DNA from: JAICMB01 sp963795935
Lineage (GTDB): Bacteria > Acidobacteriota > Terriglobia > Bryobacterales > Bryobacteraceae
Assembly: GCA_963795935.1 (NCBI GenBank)
Contig: CAWCJO010000002.1
Span: 186,001 to 250,000, forward strand
Length of the DNA stretch: 64,000 nt
Direction of reading: 5' to 3'
This document shows, piece by piece, positions 9,633 through 22,141 of this stretch. Made by a program: the position numbers and the translations under genes. Below the pieces are notes generated by a model, which made no database searches, had not been told where the DNA came from, and was given only the letters and a program-made list of their open reading frames with translations. Position 1 is the first letter of the stretch, and every line of letters begins with the position of its first letter.

Positions 9633-11750
9633 TCACTTGTTCGGTGTTTCGAACACCACGACCTCGTACTCGTCCAGCCGCAGCAGCGTTACTTCGTTAT
9701 TGTGCACCGCCAGCGTTTGCGGGCGCATAAGCGTGTACGCCTTCGCGAACGGGCTCTCCAGCCTGATCTTCACGTTTGATAGCGGCACTATGCTACGAAT
9801 CGGCCGAGTCATATCTCCCGTGAAGTTAACCAGGTGGACCAGCGTGCGGTTATTCCCCTGCGCTCTAACCACTACTTCCACCGACCCTGGAGCATTGAGA
9901 ACCTGAACAGGAGAGAACGGCTGCGCGACATTGGCCACCAGGCGCAGAAGTTCCGGAAAATGGAAATTCTGAATGGTTGCGCCGAGTTCACCGGTAAATA
10001 GGACTGCCGAACCTTTGCCGAACGGGTGCACGATGAGAGCCGGGTCATCCGAAACCTCGGGCACCCCGTCGTAGGTGCCCGCCAATGCTTTCGTGTACCG
10101 CAGAAGCGTACTGGCACCGGCCGGTGCGACCTTCAGATACCATGCCGGCGAAGGAATGAATTCGCGCGTGATTCCCGCCAGTTCTGGCGCCTTCCCCACC
10201 GGCTTCATGAAATCGAAACGCCGCGGGCCGTTGATCTTGCCGGTATCGTTTGCGCCGAACAGTTCGGATAAGGCAAAGTTCGTGCGCCGGATTCCGGTTT
10301 CGTCGTAAGCCGAGGTCTCAAACGAGGCCAGCACCCTGCCGCCCCGCCGAACGTATTCGCGGATGCGCGCCGCCGCGGCATCACTCATGCACGCCACGTT
10401 GGGCAGCACCAGCAGCGGCCAGCGGTCCAGCGATTCACGCTCGATCGTCGTGTCGTCGACAACATCGAAAGGCACGTGCGCGCGCAGCAGCGCATCCGTC
10501 ATTCCCGAAAACTCGGCATCCAGATTGCCGACCTTGCCCGGCGGCAGATTGTACGCGTCCATCAACTGCGCTCCCGTGCCCGAATAGAAGTTGGCCGTTG
10601 CGTCCGACCAGACCACCGCGACGCGAGCTTGGGAGCGAGTATCCATATAGTACTTGCCCGCGCGCGCCAGGTAACGGTTCATTTCGCTCAGCGCCTCCAT
10701 CTCGGGCTGGCCAAGTTCAAAAGGCGTGATGCCAAACCACACGCTCGCCGCGTTGGCGATACTGTCGGCGTAAAGGAGCCGGAGTTCCGGGGCGGGCAGA
10801 ACTGAGAAAGTCCACGGCTTGTGGGCGGCCGCGGAGAAGATGACGCGCGGTTTTCCGCCGGCTTGCGTCTCCAGCAAGCGCGCGGTGAGTCCTGGTTTCC
10901 ACATCGGCATTCGCGTTAAATCGCCGTAAATGAAGCCTCCCTCGCTGCCGAGCAGATCCTGCTCGGGGACAAGCACGCGGTTCAGCCGCGCCGTGGCCCA
11001 GTTGCCACCGCGTGCGCCGCTGTTCATGTAGAATGCGATCCGCGGGTTAATCGATTTGATCACCTGCCGCGAGTCGTGCAGGAAATCCGCCAAGCTGGCG
11101 GCTTGAAAGTCGATCAGTTGCTTGAATGCCTGCCCACGCCGCTCTTTTTTGGACGGCAAATCCTTGCCGTATATGCGGCGAAACTTTTCGCGGCACCAGT
11201 GGCAGTAACAGGTGTCCGGAAAATAAATCGGGCCGTCATAGAAAACCCCATCGATATCATATGCCGCCAGGTCGCGCAGCACCTGGAAGCACCACTTGCG
11301 CCACGGACTGTTAACGCAGAAGCTCGCGCCGGTGTTGTAAACCCCGTCCAAGGGTTTACCGTTCTCGCGTACCTGCCGCCAGTCCGGATGCGACTCGGCG
11401 AAGGGCATGCTATACCAGTGCACGTCGAAGTAAATGAAAACGCGGATGCCGCGTTTTTTCGCCTCCGGCAAATAGGCTCGCAAATAGTCGGGATTAATCC
11501 GGCCCGCTACTTTGGACTTGACATAGAAGTGCTGATCGTCCAATCCCGCCGCCATGCCCATGACTTCGAGGTGTTCGGCGTTGAATCCTAGCGCGGCTTT
11601 GCGGGCCGCCACTTGGGCGGGGTCGTTGGAATCGATTTGGTTCAGACTGGTGGTGAGGTCGATAATGCGCAACGGCTCACGCTCCCACCAGGGGCGCTGC
11701 GCATACAAGATTGCGGCAAACAGCCAGGCAATGGCCGTGATTCGCACCAT
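9633..11750 (-). CDS. Secreted GHL6-type glycoside hydrolase with beta-galactosidase trimerisation-like domain
   Basis: The 705-residue protein has a short Sec signal (MVRITAIAWLFAAILYAQ). A TIM-barrel region (residues about 30-330) resembles hypothetical glycosyl hydrolase family 6: FIYFDVHWYSMPFAESHPDW, then YDIDGVFYDGPIYF, and a CYCHWCREKFRRIYG zinc-finger-like segment that is often conserved in this family. Residues about 380-600 resemble the beta-galactosidase trimerisation domain (ARVAVVWSDATANFY, LLVLPNVACMSDAAAARIREY). The likely role is hydrolysis of a plant or microbial polysaccharide outside the cytoplasm. The catalytic pair is not established for GHL6, so I do not name residues. 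A perfect -10 box lies six bases upstream of the ATG. There is no neighbouring operon partner. Confidence 0.85.
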   Translation of the reverse strand: MVRITAIAWLFAAILYAQRPWWEREPLRIIDLTTSLNQIDSNDPAQVAARKAALGFNAEHLEVMGMAAGLDDQHFYVKSKVAGRINPDYLRAYLPEAKKRGIRVFIYFDVHWYSMPFAESHPDWRQVRENGKPLDGVYNTGASFCVNSPWRKWCFQVLRDLAAYDIDGVFYDGPIYFPDTCYCHWCREKFRRIYGKDLPSKKERRGQAFKQLIDFQAASLADFLHDSRQVIKSINPRIAFYMNSGARGGNWATARLNRVLVPEQDLLGSEGGFIYGDLTRMPMWKPGLTARLLETQAGGKPRVIFSAAAHKPWTFSVLPAPELRLLYADSIANAASVWFGITPFELGQPEMEALSEMNRYLARAGKYYMDTRSQARVAVVWSDATANFYSGTGAQLMDAYNLPPGKVGNLDAEFSGMTDALLRAHVPFDVVDDTTIERESLDRWPLLVLPNVACMSDAAAARIREYVRRGGRVLASFETSAYDETGIRRTNFALSELFGANDTGKINGPRRFDFMKPVGKAPELAGITREFIPSPAWYLKVAPAGASTLLRYTKALAGTYDGVPEVSDDPALIVHPFGKGSAVLFTGELGATIQNFHFPELLRLVANVAQPFSPVQVLNAPGSVEVVVRAQGNNRTLVHLVNFTGDMTRPIRSIVPLSNVKIRLESPFAKAYTLMRPQTLAVHNNEVTLLRLDEYEVVVFETPNK

Positions 11751-11756
11751 TGGGTA

Positions 11757-11762
11757 ATTATA
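11757..11762 (-). promoter_or_regulatory. -10 box (TATAAT) six bases before the GHL6 ATG
   Basis: On the minus strand TATAAT is followed by six bases and then the ATG at 11750. No Shine-Dalgarno lies between them, so transcription would start at or next to the start codon. No good -35 was found 16-18 bases upstream. Confidence 0.5.
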
Positions 11763-12250
11763 TTTCAGGACGGCGCAGTTGGTTCTCTTTCCTTGTGTCT
11801 TTGCAAATCATCTGGCGTAAAACTTTGCGCTATTTGGCCTACAAGCCTCTGGCGGGCTGCCGCGTTTTCAAATGTACCGTGATCGCCTGCCGGCTTCGAC
11901 CGTTGCTTACCGGCCATTGTCAAGACTTGACACGGTTTCGAATACGGGCCATAATCGACCAATCCGTTGCTAGGATTCGCTCGCGTATGGTGGAGAAGCA
12001 TAGGAACCCAATCGGCGCAACACTTTCTTTACGTGTTTCAGCCGCCGTCCGCGCGACAGCACGGTTACCAATTTACGGACACAAATTACCAACGCAACCG
12101 CCGCTCACTTCGTCCCGCGGCCGTGGACGACGGAAACGTGCGCAGGAGGCAATCCGCCTTGGTTGAAACTTGATGCGAGAGGCTGAGTTGAAATAGCATT
12201 TCAGTCCATCCCAAAAGAGCCGGCGCCCCGGCCCGGTCGAAAGGAGAACA
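11763..12250. other. Intergenic region with an outward promoter toward the aminotransferase
   Basis: TTGACA at 11927-11932 and CATAAT at 11950-11955, 17 bases apart, form a good plus-strand promoter. The aminotransferase ATG is about 290 bases further on, so either it has a long leader or another promoter lies closer. Open frames between them have no recognisable content. AAAGGAG directly precedes the ATG at 12251. Confidence 0.5.
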
Positions 12251-13438
12251 ATGTCGCGTTTGGCCTTGTCTGGGGGGAAGCCGCTTCGGACGAAGCCCTT
12301 TCCCCGCTGGCCTGAGTTCGGCGGCCCCGAAAAGACGGCGCTGATCGAGGTGCTCGAAAGCGGAGTGTGGGGCGGATACAACCCCAAAGTAGACGAATTC
12401 GAAAAGGCATTCGCCGCGTTCCAAGGCGCTTCGCACGGAGTCTCCGCTTCGAACGGCACGGTCACTTTGGAAGGCGCGCTGCTCGCGGCCGGTATTGGAC
12501 CGGGCGACGAGGTGATAGTCCCTCCGATCACGTTCGTGGCGACGGCGACGGCAGTGCTTCGCAGCGGGGCAGTGCCGGTCTTTGCCGATATCGGGCCTCA
12601 CTATAATCTCGATCCAGCGCGCATTTGCGAGGCATTGTCGCAACGCACCAAAGCCATCATCCCGGTTCACTTCGGAGGCCATCCCGCCGACATGGACGCC
12701 ATCGGCGCGCTGGCGCGCCAGCACGGTTTGGCGGCGATTGAGGACGCCGCGCATGCCCACGGCTCTTCATGGAACGGACAACACGTCGGAACCTTTGGGG
12801 ATATCGCGTCCTTCAGTTTCCAGCAATCGAAGAGTCTCACCGCCGGAGAAGGTGGCATTCTCATCGGCAATAACGCCGAGCTGTTAGGCCGCGCTCGCTC
12901 GTTCTTCAACCAGGGCAGGGTTCCCGGACACGGCTGGTACGAGCACATCCATTTGGGGACGAATCAGCGCATGACGGGGTGGCAGGCCGCGGTCTTGCTG
13001 GCGCAACTGGAGCGCTTGCCGGGCCAGCTCCAGCGCAGGGCCCAAAACGCGGCTTACTTGAACGCGCGTTTGGCGGAACTCGATTTTGTGGACGTCGAGC
13101 ATCCCGATGAGCGAGTCACCTGCCATAGCTATTATCTGTATACAATCCGGCTCCGGCAGGAGGCGCTGGACGGGGTCGACCTGGGGACGTTCACCAAAGC
13201 CCTGGAGGCCGAAGGCATTCCCGGCGCCGGCTATTATCCATATCCGCTGCAGCAGAACGAACTCTTCCACAAACACGCCTACCGCGCCACGGAGTGCCCG
13301 CAGGCTTGGGCGGCCTGCCGTGATACATTCTGGATTTCGCATGAAATCCTGCTGGCCGGTCCCAATGATATCGAGGACTTCGCAGCCGCCTTGGAAAAGG
13401 TTGCCGCCGGCGTCGGGGAGCTCGCCGGCGCGAGATAA
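12251..13438 (+). CDS. DegT/DnrJ/EryC1/StrS-family PLP aminotransferase
   Basis: The 395-residue fold-type I enzyme transfers an amino group to a keto-sugar or cyclitol. The Lys that forms the internal aldimine is K194 in SFQQSKSLTAGEGG. The phosphate-binding and cofactor regions are visible as SNGTVTLEGAL (residues 67-77), the PPITFVATATA strand, and EDAAHAHGS near 164-172 whose Asp binds the pyridine nitrogen. AAAGGAG lies at ideal distance before the ATG. Proteins with the N-terminal LALSGGKPLRTKPFPRWP form are common in Acidobacteriota and Planctomycetes, often near Gfo/Idh oxidoreductases. Here the following genes are decayed (IclR, TonB receptor). The family is secure; the substrate is unknown. 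Confidence 0.93.
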   Translation: MSRLALSGGKPLRTKPFPRWPEFGGPEKTALIEVLESGVWGGYNPKVDEFEKAFAAFQGASHGVSASNGTVTLEGALLAAGIGPGDEVIVPPITFVATATAVLRSGAVPVFADIGPHYNLDPARICEALSQRTKAIIPVHFGGHPADMDAIGALARQHGLAAIEDAAHAHGSSWNGQHVGTFGDIASFSFQQSKSLTAGEGGILIGNNAELLGRARSFFNQGRVPGHGWYEHIHLGTNQRMTGWQAAVLLAQLERLPGQLQRRAQNAAYLNARLAELDFVDVEHPDERVTCHSYYLYTIRLRQEALDGVDLGTFTKALEAEGIPGAGYYPYPLQQNELFHKHAYRATECPQAWAACRDTFWISHEILLAGPNDIEDFAAALEKVAAGVGELAGAR

Positions 13439-13549
13439 TTACCGTGCTCCACAAGGAATTCGATATTAGCGATCTTCCGCAGGCCGCGGATGAACCCAAT
13501 TTGCTGGACCAGATGGCGAGGGCGAGCGGGATCCCCGCGGTACGGTAAA

Positions 13550-14070
13550 CGGACGCGCGGCCGGCTGCATGCTGGGCCTGCGCGACCGTTTTCGGCGAAA
13601 CCCTAAAGTTTGGGCGCATCCAGGGCGCCGCGGTGCTTTACCTCGATATCGTCGAGAGCCGGCCTCCCATCCGCGTCACCGGTTCGCTGGCCTGCTCGAT
13701 CCTATCCACGCTACCTCGATCGGGAAGGCGATTGCAGCCGTGATGGCGGCAGCGCCGACGGCCGGTGGTGGGGAATTGGCGAGCGCTAACGTCCTCGATC
13801 ATTCGCGATGCCGACGAATTTGAAGCCGATTTGGAAAAGGTGAGAAAAGCGGATACGCAATGGACGACGAAGAAAGCATGGATGGCGGGCGCTGCATCGA
13901 TGGCGGCGCTGCATCGGCGTTCCCAGTCTGCACGGCGGACGGCCGAATTGCGCGCTTGGGCATCTCAAACGCGGCCACGGATCACCAAGAACCGACCTAT
14001 AGAGATGTCGAACACCTTGAAAGAGGCGAGCGGCGAAAGCGGCGAGAGGCCGCGTTTCCGAGCAACTGCG
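13550..14070 (+). pseudogene. Decayed IclR-family transcription regulator
   Basis: Three reading frames read in turn give a recognisable IclR effector-binding domain. They are FGETLKFGRIQGAAVLYLDI followed by VESRPPIRVTGS (about 13595-13690), HATSIGKAIAAVM (about 13710-13745), then ADEFEADLEKVRK (13812-13850), DDEESMDGGRC (from 13860), and a tail resembling the family's closing LKEASGE helix near 14015-14040. Several frameshifts separate these parts, and the N-terminal helix-turn-helix was not found. It is followed at once by a decayed TonB-receptor head. Functional loss looks certain. The original target may have been the aminotransferase or the receptor gene. Confidence 0.65.
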
Positions 14071-14101
14071 GCTCTGGGGGATTGACGTATGGTTTGTTTC
14101 G

Positions 14102-14390
14102 AAAGTCTTTTCATATTGCTTTCTTGCCGCAGCGCTTCAGGCGCAGCAAGCCACTGGAACCATCGTCGGAACCGTGCTCGCAGGCGTGCCGGCGCCCGGG
14201 GTCCAGCTGGCGATCACGGGAATTGCCATTCATCTGGAAGTCGGAGTCACACGCAATACTTGTAAGTGGCGGCCAACTCCGCTCAGCTCCAGACTGAAAA
14301 CACGGTAGCGCGGGAAACGATCAACCGCAAGCCACCGCGGGTCTACAGCTGAACGGCCGCTTCTTCGCCCAGCTCGCCGAGTTAGTCCGG
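14102..14390 (+). pseudogene. Decayed N-terminus of a TonB-dependent receptor
   Basis: From about 14111 the frame gives a signal-peptide end and domain start (LAAALQAQQATGTIVGTVLA) followed by PAPGVQLAITG. This is the same opening as the intact receptors in the window (signal, then T-G-x-I-x-G-x-V-x-D/A). After a stop and frameshifts, another frame gives LQLNGRFFAQLAELVRAL at 14341-14395, which matches the receptor segment usually reading LQLNGRxFxQLxxLxPG. No barrel could be followed further. Confidence 0.6.
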
Positions 14391-15102
14391 GCGCTACCCC
14401 GCCGTGAACAGCACATGGGGAACGGTCCGGAGCAACGAACTACGTATCTTTTTTGGAGACCTCTGGACCCGCCCGCAGCCAATATTTCTGGCACGCATTC
14501 TTCGGTTCAACACAGCAAACGGTTGGGCCGATTTCAAAATAGAAATCGATATCTCGATTGAGCATAGGGCATGCACAGTCTTTCTCAAACCGAGCGCGTC
14601 GGGAATGGAGCGCGCATTACCTCTGGGGAGAACCGCTCAGCCGAGTATGGCGCTTTCACCGATTGCGACCGTGACTGGAATATCGTAAGTCGCCGGTTCG
14701 AAGATGTTGAGCGAGTTCCACCTCGTTTACGATCTGCTGTCGACGCAATTTGAGGTTGCCGGGAAACAGGTTTGCGATTGTCGAAGGTCGTTGGTCCGAA
14801 GAGAACACCGCTTGGCGATTTGCTTCCAACCGCGGCGGTAGAAGGCTCCGTGCCAATGGCGCGGTTAGCGCCTGAAATCGGCCATTATTGGGCCCATGGC
14901 GCCAACGAACCCACGAGCAACTTTTGACGGATGGAATATCGCCGGTGGCGAAACCAGTGGCTGTGGGAACGGGTGGAGCGGAGCCCACCGACGGGCTGGC
15001 GCGGCGATCAGCTTCGCTTCGGTTTTGGGCGCGCCCCGTTTCGAGAGTCCGGCCGGTACGCCGCGGCGGGAGGCCGAGCCGGGAGTCTTGAGGCGGCTTG
15101 AG
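14391..15102. other. Non-coding or decayed stretch of 0.7 kb
   Basis: This follows the broken TonB-receptor head. Short frames such as that around 14704-14830 have no recognisable domain. It is probably the remainder of the decayed receptor or unrelated debris. I see no RNA gene or strong promoter. Confidence 0.4.
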
Positions 15103-15573
15103 CTAACGTTGTTCCGATACGGATTTTTCGGCCAGTTCGCCCACGATGGGCAGCTTGAAGTTGTCGTCGTGACTCACCTTGACCATCATGAAGATCCAGG
15201 TTCCAAAGATGACAAGTTTCAGCAGGCCGGAGACGGCGAAGTGTGGGAAATGCGGGCCCGTCCAGAAGAAGCCGAAGGCGAAAAACGGGGCAAGCACCAG
15301 ATCGACGACGAGCCATGCCACGAAAAGATAGAGGCCTTGAAAGGCGTGGAAGCGGACCGTGTGGTGATAGCGGAAGCGCGCGGCGGCGAGTACGACGATA
15401 GCGGCGATCCAGCCCACGAACGGGATGTAGCAGAGCAGCGCCGCGGTCCGAGGCGTGATGCCGTTCATGTAATCCGCGGCGGCGCCGGCATGAACGGGCT
15501 GGCGGCCACCGCAGAAGGCGCAAAAAACGTCTCGATCGCCGACGGATTTTCCGCATTGACAGCAGTACGGCAT
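15103..15573 (-). CDS. Zinc-ribbon membrane protein (DUF4870-like)
   Basis: The 156-residue protein starts with a CxxC...CxxC zinc ribbon (MPYCCQCGKSVGDRDVFCAF, then CGG). Three hydrophobic segments follow (about residues 44-66, 80-105 and 115-132). The Thr-rich NGITPRTAALLCYIPFVGW entry to the first segment is typical of DUF4870-type inner-membrane proteins. The function is unknown; related proteins are often found beside kinases and stress genes. The gene is divergent from the Ser/Thr kinase with only 38 bases between starts, so the two probably share a control region. Confidence 0.75.
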   Translation of the reverse strand: MPYCCQCGKSVGDRDVFCAFCGGRQPVHAGAAADYMNGITPRTAALLCYIPFVGWIAAIVVLAAARFRYHHTVRFHAFQGLYLFVAWLVVDLVLAPFFAFGFFWTGPHFPHFAVSGLLKLVIFGTWIFMMVKVSHDDNFKLPIVGELAEKSVSEQR

Positions 15574-15611
15574 CGGTTAGTCTCTATTTTTACTTACGTT
15601 AGAGTGAAGGC

Positions 15612-18185
<2,574 letters not shown>

Positions 18186-19372
18186 AGCGGACGAGCCTTA
18201 TCGCGAGCGTCTGGGGCTCGGCGCGAGGGTACCCTGTTGCGTCCAGCGATCAACTGAACACAAACGCATCTTGACTGGCCAAATGCGCCGCATCGAATCG
18301 AAGGAATGCAATCGGATCGACGATCTCCAGATCCGCGCATTGTTGCCGGACAGATAACAGGCCGCGTGCAAATCTCGCGCAACTTTGCGGAGTCACGAAG
18401 AACGAAGTTCGAAGGCACAAGTTCCTGGCGAAGCCATGGCCCGGCTGAGTGAAGTTGTATTGAGGTCCCTGGGGCTAGAATGGACATTCTGAAGATGCGC
18501 CATTCCAGGCGTCAAGACGCCGGTCCCGCGGCCACATCTCCGACTGGGGCCAGCCAAAATGGATCAGGTCGCCGCATTGCTGCGCTCGCATTTCCGGAGA
18601 AGGCGCAGTCCGGTTTCCTGAAACTGCGCCGGACTCCCGGCTCGGGTCTGGGTCAAGCTGCTGGACTATGTTGAGACGCTGGATCCGGCGGAGCGCGATT
18701 CCCTACTGGACGCGTTCTCGTTGCTATTCGGCGCGCACAGTTTTTTCCGCCCTCGCTGGTGCCTGAGCGCTACGAAGGGATTCGTAATGCTTCCGCCGTA
18801 GCCGCTTACTACGCGGTCATGCGTCTGCCCGCTTCACCCATGGGCCTGGCACACCGGTGTGCGCATGAGAAAGGCGATGCTGGCTGCGATGAGCGTAAAG
18901 ACGATGGCGAACGACCGTGCGACGCTCGACTTCACGCCCCGCGACGACATGCCGCGCGAGCTGGCGCCCGATCCGGATCATTAGACGCCGGCAAAGGCGC
19001 CTTTGCTGCGAAAGTTGATCGATAAAGCTTTTGAAGGAAGCTTTCGCGGCGGATAAGCGCCAACTCCACGGCGGCGAAATTCTATACAGCGGCTCGCTCG
19101 AGAGCCCGGAGCTGGCGGTTCGTCCATAACGCGAACGCGTGGGACCGGAAATCCCGCTTGCCGCGACCTGCTCTCTGGACCCGGCGAAAACATCGTAAGA
19201 GTGTCCGGGGCGCGTTCAGCTCGCGCTGGAGAATGGGCGCTCACGTACTCTTGCCAATTCCGCCCGGCGGCGGGGCACGGCGCACAAAGGAATAGCGGCC
19301 GCCGCGGAGCGAAGCCTTCAGCAACGGCGAGAACCTTTCGCGCCGCCGTGCGTTATATTCGCAACATCGGCA
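18186..19372. other. 1.2-kb region without a callable gene
   Basis: Several frames have coding-like composition but end within 60-90 codons and share no recognisable motif. One frame at about 18650-18770 contains LDYVETLDPAERDSLLDAFS, which looks like part of a real protein but has no family I can name. Decay of one or more genes between the kinase and the broken permease is likely. Confidence 0.4.
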
Positions 19373-20745
19373 ATGCAACGGCCGCCCCGCACCCGCAAAC
19401 TGGGCCTGCTAGGGCTCGCCGCCGCGACCTACTTCATGGTCTCGGGCGGACCCTACGGCCTGGAGGAACTGGTCCAGGATTGCGGTTATCCCGTGGCCAT
19501 CACGGTCCTGCTCGCGATCCCGCTGGTATGGAGCCTGCCCACGGCGCTGATGGTGGGCGAGCTTGCAGCCGCCATTCCCGCCGAGGGCGGATTTTACGTC
19601 TGGGTGCGGCGCGCGCTGGGACCCTTCTGGGGCTTTCAGGAAGCCTGGCTCTCGCTGGCCTCGAGCGTCTTCGACATGGCCGCTTATCCCGCGGTTTTCG
19701 TCCTCTCGCTCGGACGCATCTGGCCCCCCGCGATTCACGGATCCAATGGTGTGTCTGATCGCGGCCGCGGTGATGCTGACGTGCCTGCTGTGGAATCTCT
19801 TCGGGGCCGGAGCGGTGGGCGAAGGCTCCATCCTGTTCGGCGTTGCGATCTTGAGTCCGTTTGTGGTGATAACGGCCTTCGCCCTATTTCGCCACCCTGC
19901 GCTGCACGGCCTTGCGGGCTCCAATAAAAAGCCCGGCGCATCCGGACCTGCTCGCCGGCATCATCGTCGCGATGTGGAATTACATGGGTTGGGACAACGC
20001 TTCGACCATCGCCGAGGAAGTCGATGACCCGCAGCGCATGTACCCGCGCGTGATGATCCTGGCGCTGCTGGCGATCGCCGCATCCTATTTGATTCCCGTC
20101 GCCGCTGTGTGGCGCACCCATCTGCCCGCGAGTTATTGGTCCACGGGAAGTTGGGCGGGCATCGCTTCGCAGCTGGCCGGACCGTGGATCGCGCTCGCGC
20201 TCGTGGTCGGCGCGATCGTGAGCACGTTCGGCTCGCTGAATTCGCTTACGATGTCGTACTCCCGCGTACCGTTGGCGATGGCGGAAGACGGTTACGCTCC
20301 CCGCGATCTTTACGCGCCGTTTATCGAATGCGGCGCCGTGGGTCTCCATCGTGGCGTGCGGCATGGCGTGGATGGCGGCGCTGGAGTTGAGCTTCGACCG
20401 CCTGCTCATGCTCGACATTCTGCTGTACGGCGCCAGCCTCGTGCTGGAGTTCGTGGCGCTCGTCGTCCTGCGGGTGCGCGAGCCCATCTCGCCCGGCCCT
20501 TCACTGTTCCCGGCGGCATGGCCGGCGCGGTACTTGCGGGCGTGGGCCCGGCGGCGCTGCTGATTGTTGCTTTGATAAGGAACCGCCACGAGCAGATGGG
20601 TCCCATCAGCGCGCTGACCGTCGGCCTGGCGCTTATGGCCGCCGGCGTCCCACTCTATTTCGCCGCGGCCGCGCTGTGGAGACAGCGGCGGCCGTCAGCG
20701 TGGCCCATATCGAGGGCGCGCCTCGTCTTTGAGAACCCGCGTTGA
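19373..20745 (+). pseudogene. Amino acid/polyamine permease (APC family), broken by frameshifts
   Basis: Joining four successive frame changes restores an APC-type transporter of about 455 residues. It begins with GLLGLAAATYFMVSGGPYGL and AAIPAEGGFYVWVRRALGPF (19373-19740), continues with MVCLIAAAVMLTCLLWNLFG (about 19747-19920), then VAMWNYMGWDNASTIAEEVD and SYSRVPLAMAEDGYAP (to about 20330). A short stretch with VACGMAWMAALELSFDRLLM follows in another frame, then the last helices from about 20508. Shifts occur near 19740, 19920, 20330 and 20510. The SGGPYGLEE and W-N-x-x-G-W-D motifs are the family's substrate-site features. Four lesions in 1.4 kb favour true decay, although sequence error in this segment cannot be excluded. 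Confidence 0.8.
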
Positions 20746-20762
20746 AAAAACAATCCAGCGCA

Positions 20763-22141
20763 TCACGAAGCGTCGGAGACCAGATAATAGCGGCGGTGCG
20801 GGTCCTGCGGCCCGCTACCGATTTCCGCCATCAGGCCGCGCTCGATCAGCGACGCAAGGCGCGTTCGGGCAGCGCGTGGAGACAGTCCGATTCGCTTGGC
20901 GATCTGGGATGTTGAAAGTCCGCTCCCGGAATTTGCGGCCAGTGCGCCCAGGATCGCCCGGTCCCTTTTGTCTGTCGCCGGCGCGTGGCGGCGTATGGCG
21001 GAGAGCGTCACTCTGAAATGCGTCCCGATTTCTTCGAAACGTGGAGCGTCCAATCCGCGATCCTGGCAAGCGGCGGTCATGCGTTGGATCCCGCTGCCCC
21101 AATGCTCGATCAATCCGAGTTCCTGAAAGACTCGGCCGATGACGCGGTTGCGGAGCTTGGAAATGCCTTTTTGGATGTCTTCAATGGTAAGGCCAAAGGG
21201 GAGCAGGCCGGGATTTTCAACCTCCAGCCGGTCGTCGAATAGCGCGACGCGGATGGGAGCGCCGCGTTGAGCGTAATCGGCGTGAACAATCGCATTCATG
21301 ATCGTTTCGCGCACGGCGACGATTGGAAACGTCCAAAGATCGGTTCGCCGCACGGTTCCGATGACCGCTTCGCGAGTCATGTGTTTCCGCAAAAACGCAA
21401 TCGCTTCCGCGGCAGCTCCTGGAAGATACGTGCGTACTTCGGTGGAATCCAGTATGCGGCGGCGGTCGCTGCCCGCGAACCGTCCGGCCTGGACCCACGC
21501 ATCCGGGAAATGGTTCAGCCTTGCGGCGCCGAATAGAAGCAGTCCACCGATGGTCGGCACGATGCGGCCCTGGTAGGCGGCCGTCAGCTTGAGACTCTGT
21601 AAGCCGTGGGGCGTCAGTTTCCGGATATGCTTGAAGTACTCGGAAGCAGCTGGGAAGTCAATCGCTTCCGAGTTCAGATCCGGCAGCGGTTGTTCATCGA
21701 ACGAGGAAGATCTGGTTGTAGCGCCGCATCTCCTCGATCAGGAATGAGTCGGCCCGCCGGTTCGTCTGAACCAACGCGGACAAAAACGCCCTCCGCCGGA
21801 CCCAAACGATTGAGATGGTGCGGCCGGTTGGGGCTCGGATAAATTTCCACCGCGAGTACTTGAGTCTTGCGCCACGGCATCACCTCCATGGAGGGAACCA
21901 GCTTGGGCGAGATGCTGTCCGCGATCATGCTGGCGAGGCGCTCTTCTTCCGCCAGTACGTCACGGACGCCTTTTACCCTCTTGGTTCCGTCCTCGACTCC
22001 CAGCAACACGACGCCGCCCGACGTATTCGCGAACGCCACGATGGCTTTCAGAACGCCTTCGGGGGAGGAAAGATCCCGCTTGAACTCCAGCGTCTTGCCT
22101 TCGTGCCGGCTGAAAAGGGTCAGCAGATCCATACTCTGCAT
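20763..22141 (-). pseudogene. AlbA_2 (Schlafen-type) DNA-binding protein with HATPase_c_4 domain, frameshifted
   Basis: The N-terminal part (22141 to about 21740) is an AlbA_2 domain: EFKRDLSS near residue 19, then AFANTSGGVVLLGVEDG. The C-terminal part (about 21715 to 20763) has the GHKL-like block RETIMNAIVHADYAQRG, LEVENPGLLPFG, and a terminal winged helix (LSTSQIAKRIGLSPRAARTR). Between them, VRVGS must change frame to NRRADSFLIEEMRRYN (near 21745) and again to FDEQPLPDLNSEAIDF (near 21710) to give the normal family sequence. Restored length is about 458 residues, as usual for the family. These proteins are predicted DNA-binding regulators, sometimes linked to mobile elements or stress. 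The start may be the Met at 22141 or the one at 22132. Decay and sequence error are both possible. Confidence 0.8.
21638..21673. repeat. Palindrome inside the AlbA_2 gene
   Basis: ACTCGGAAGC (21638-21647) and GCTTCCGAGT (21664-21673) are perfect 10-base inverted arms with a 16-base loop. The same arms recur at 22142-22182 in front of the gene. Here they also encode the conserved SEA...ASE residues of the protein, so selection on protein sequence may explain this copy. Confidence 0.7.

Noticed and set aside
11750..12166. 138-codon frame between the GHL6 and DegT genes
   Set aside because: No motif, no ribosome site, and it crosses the promoter elements at 11757-11762 and 11927-11955.
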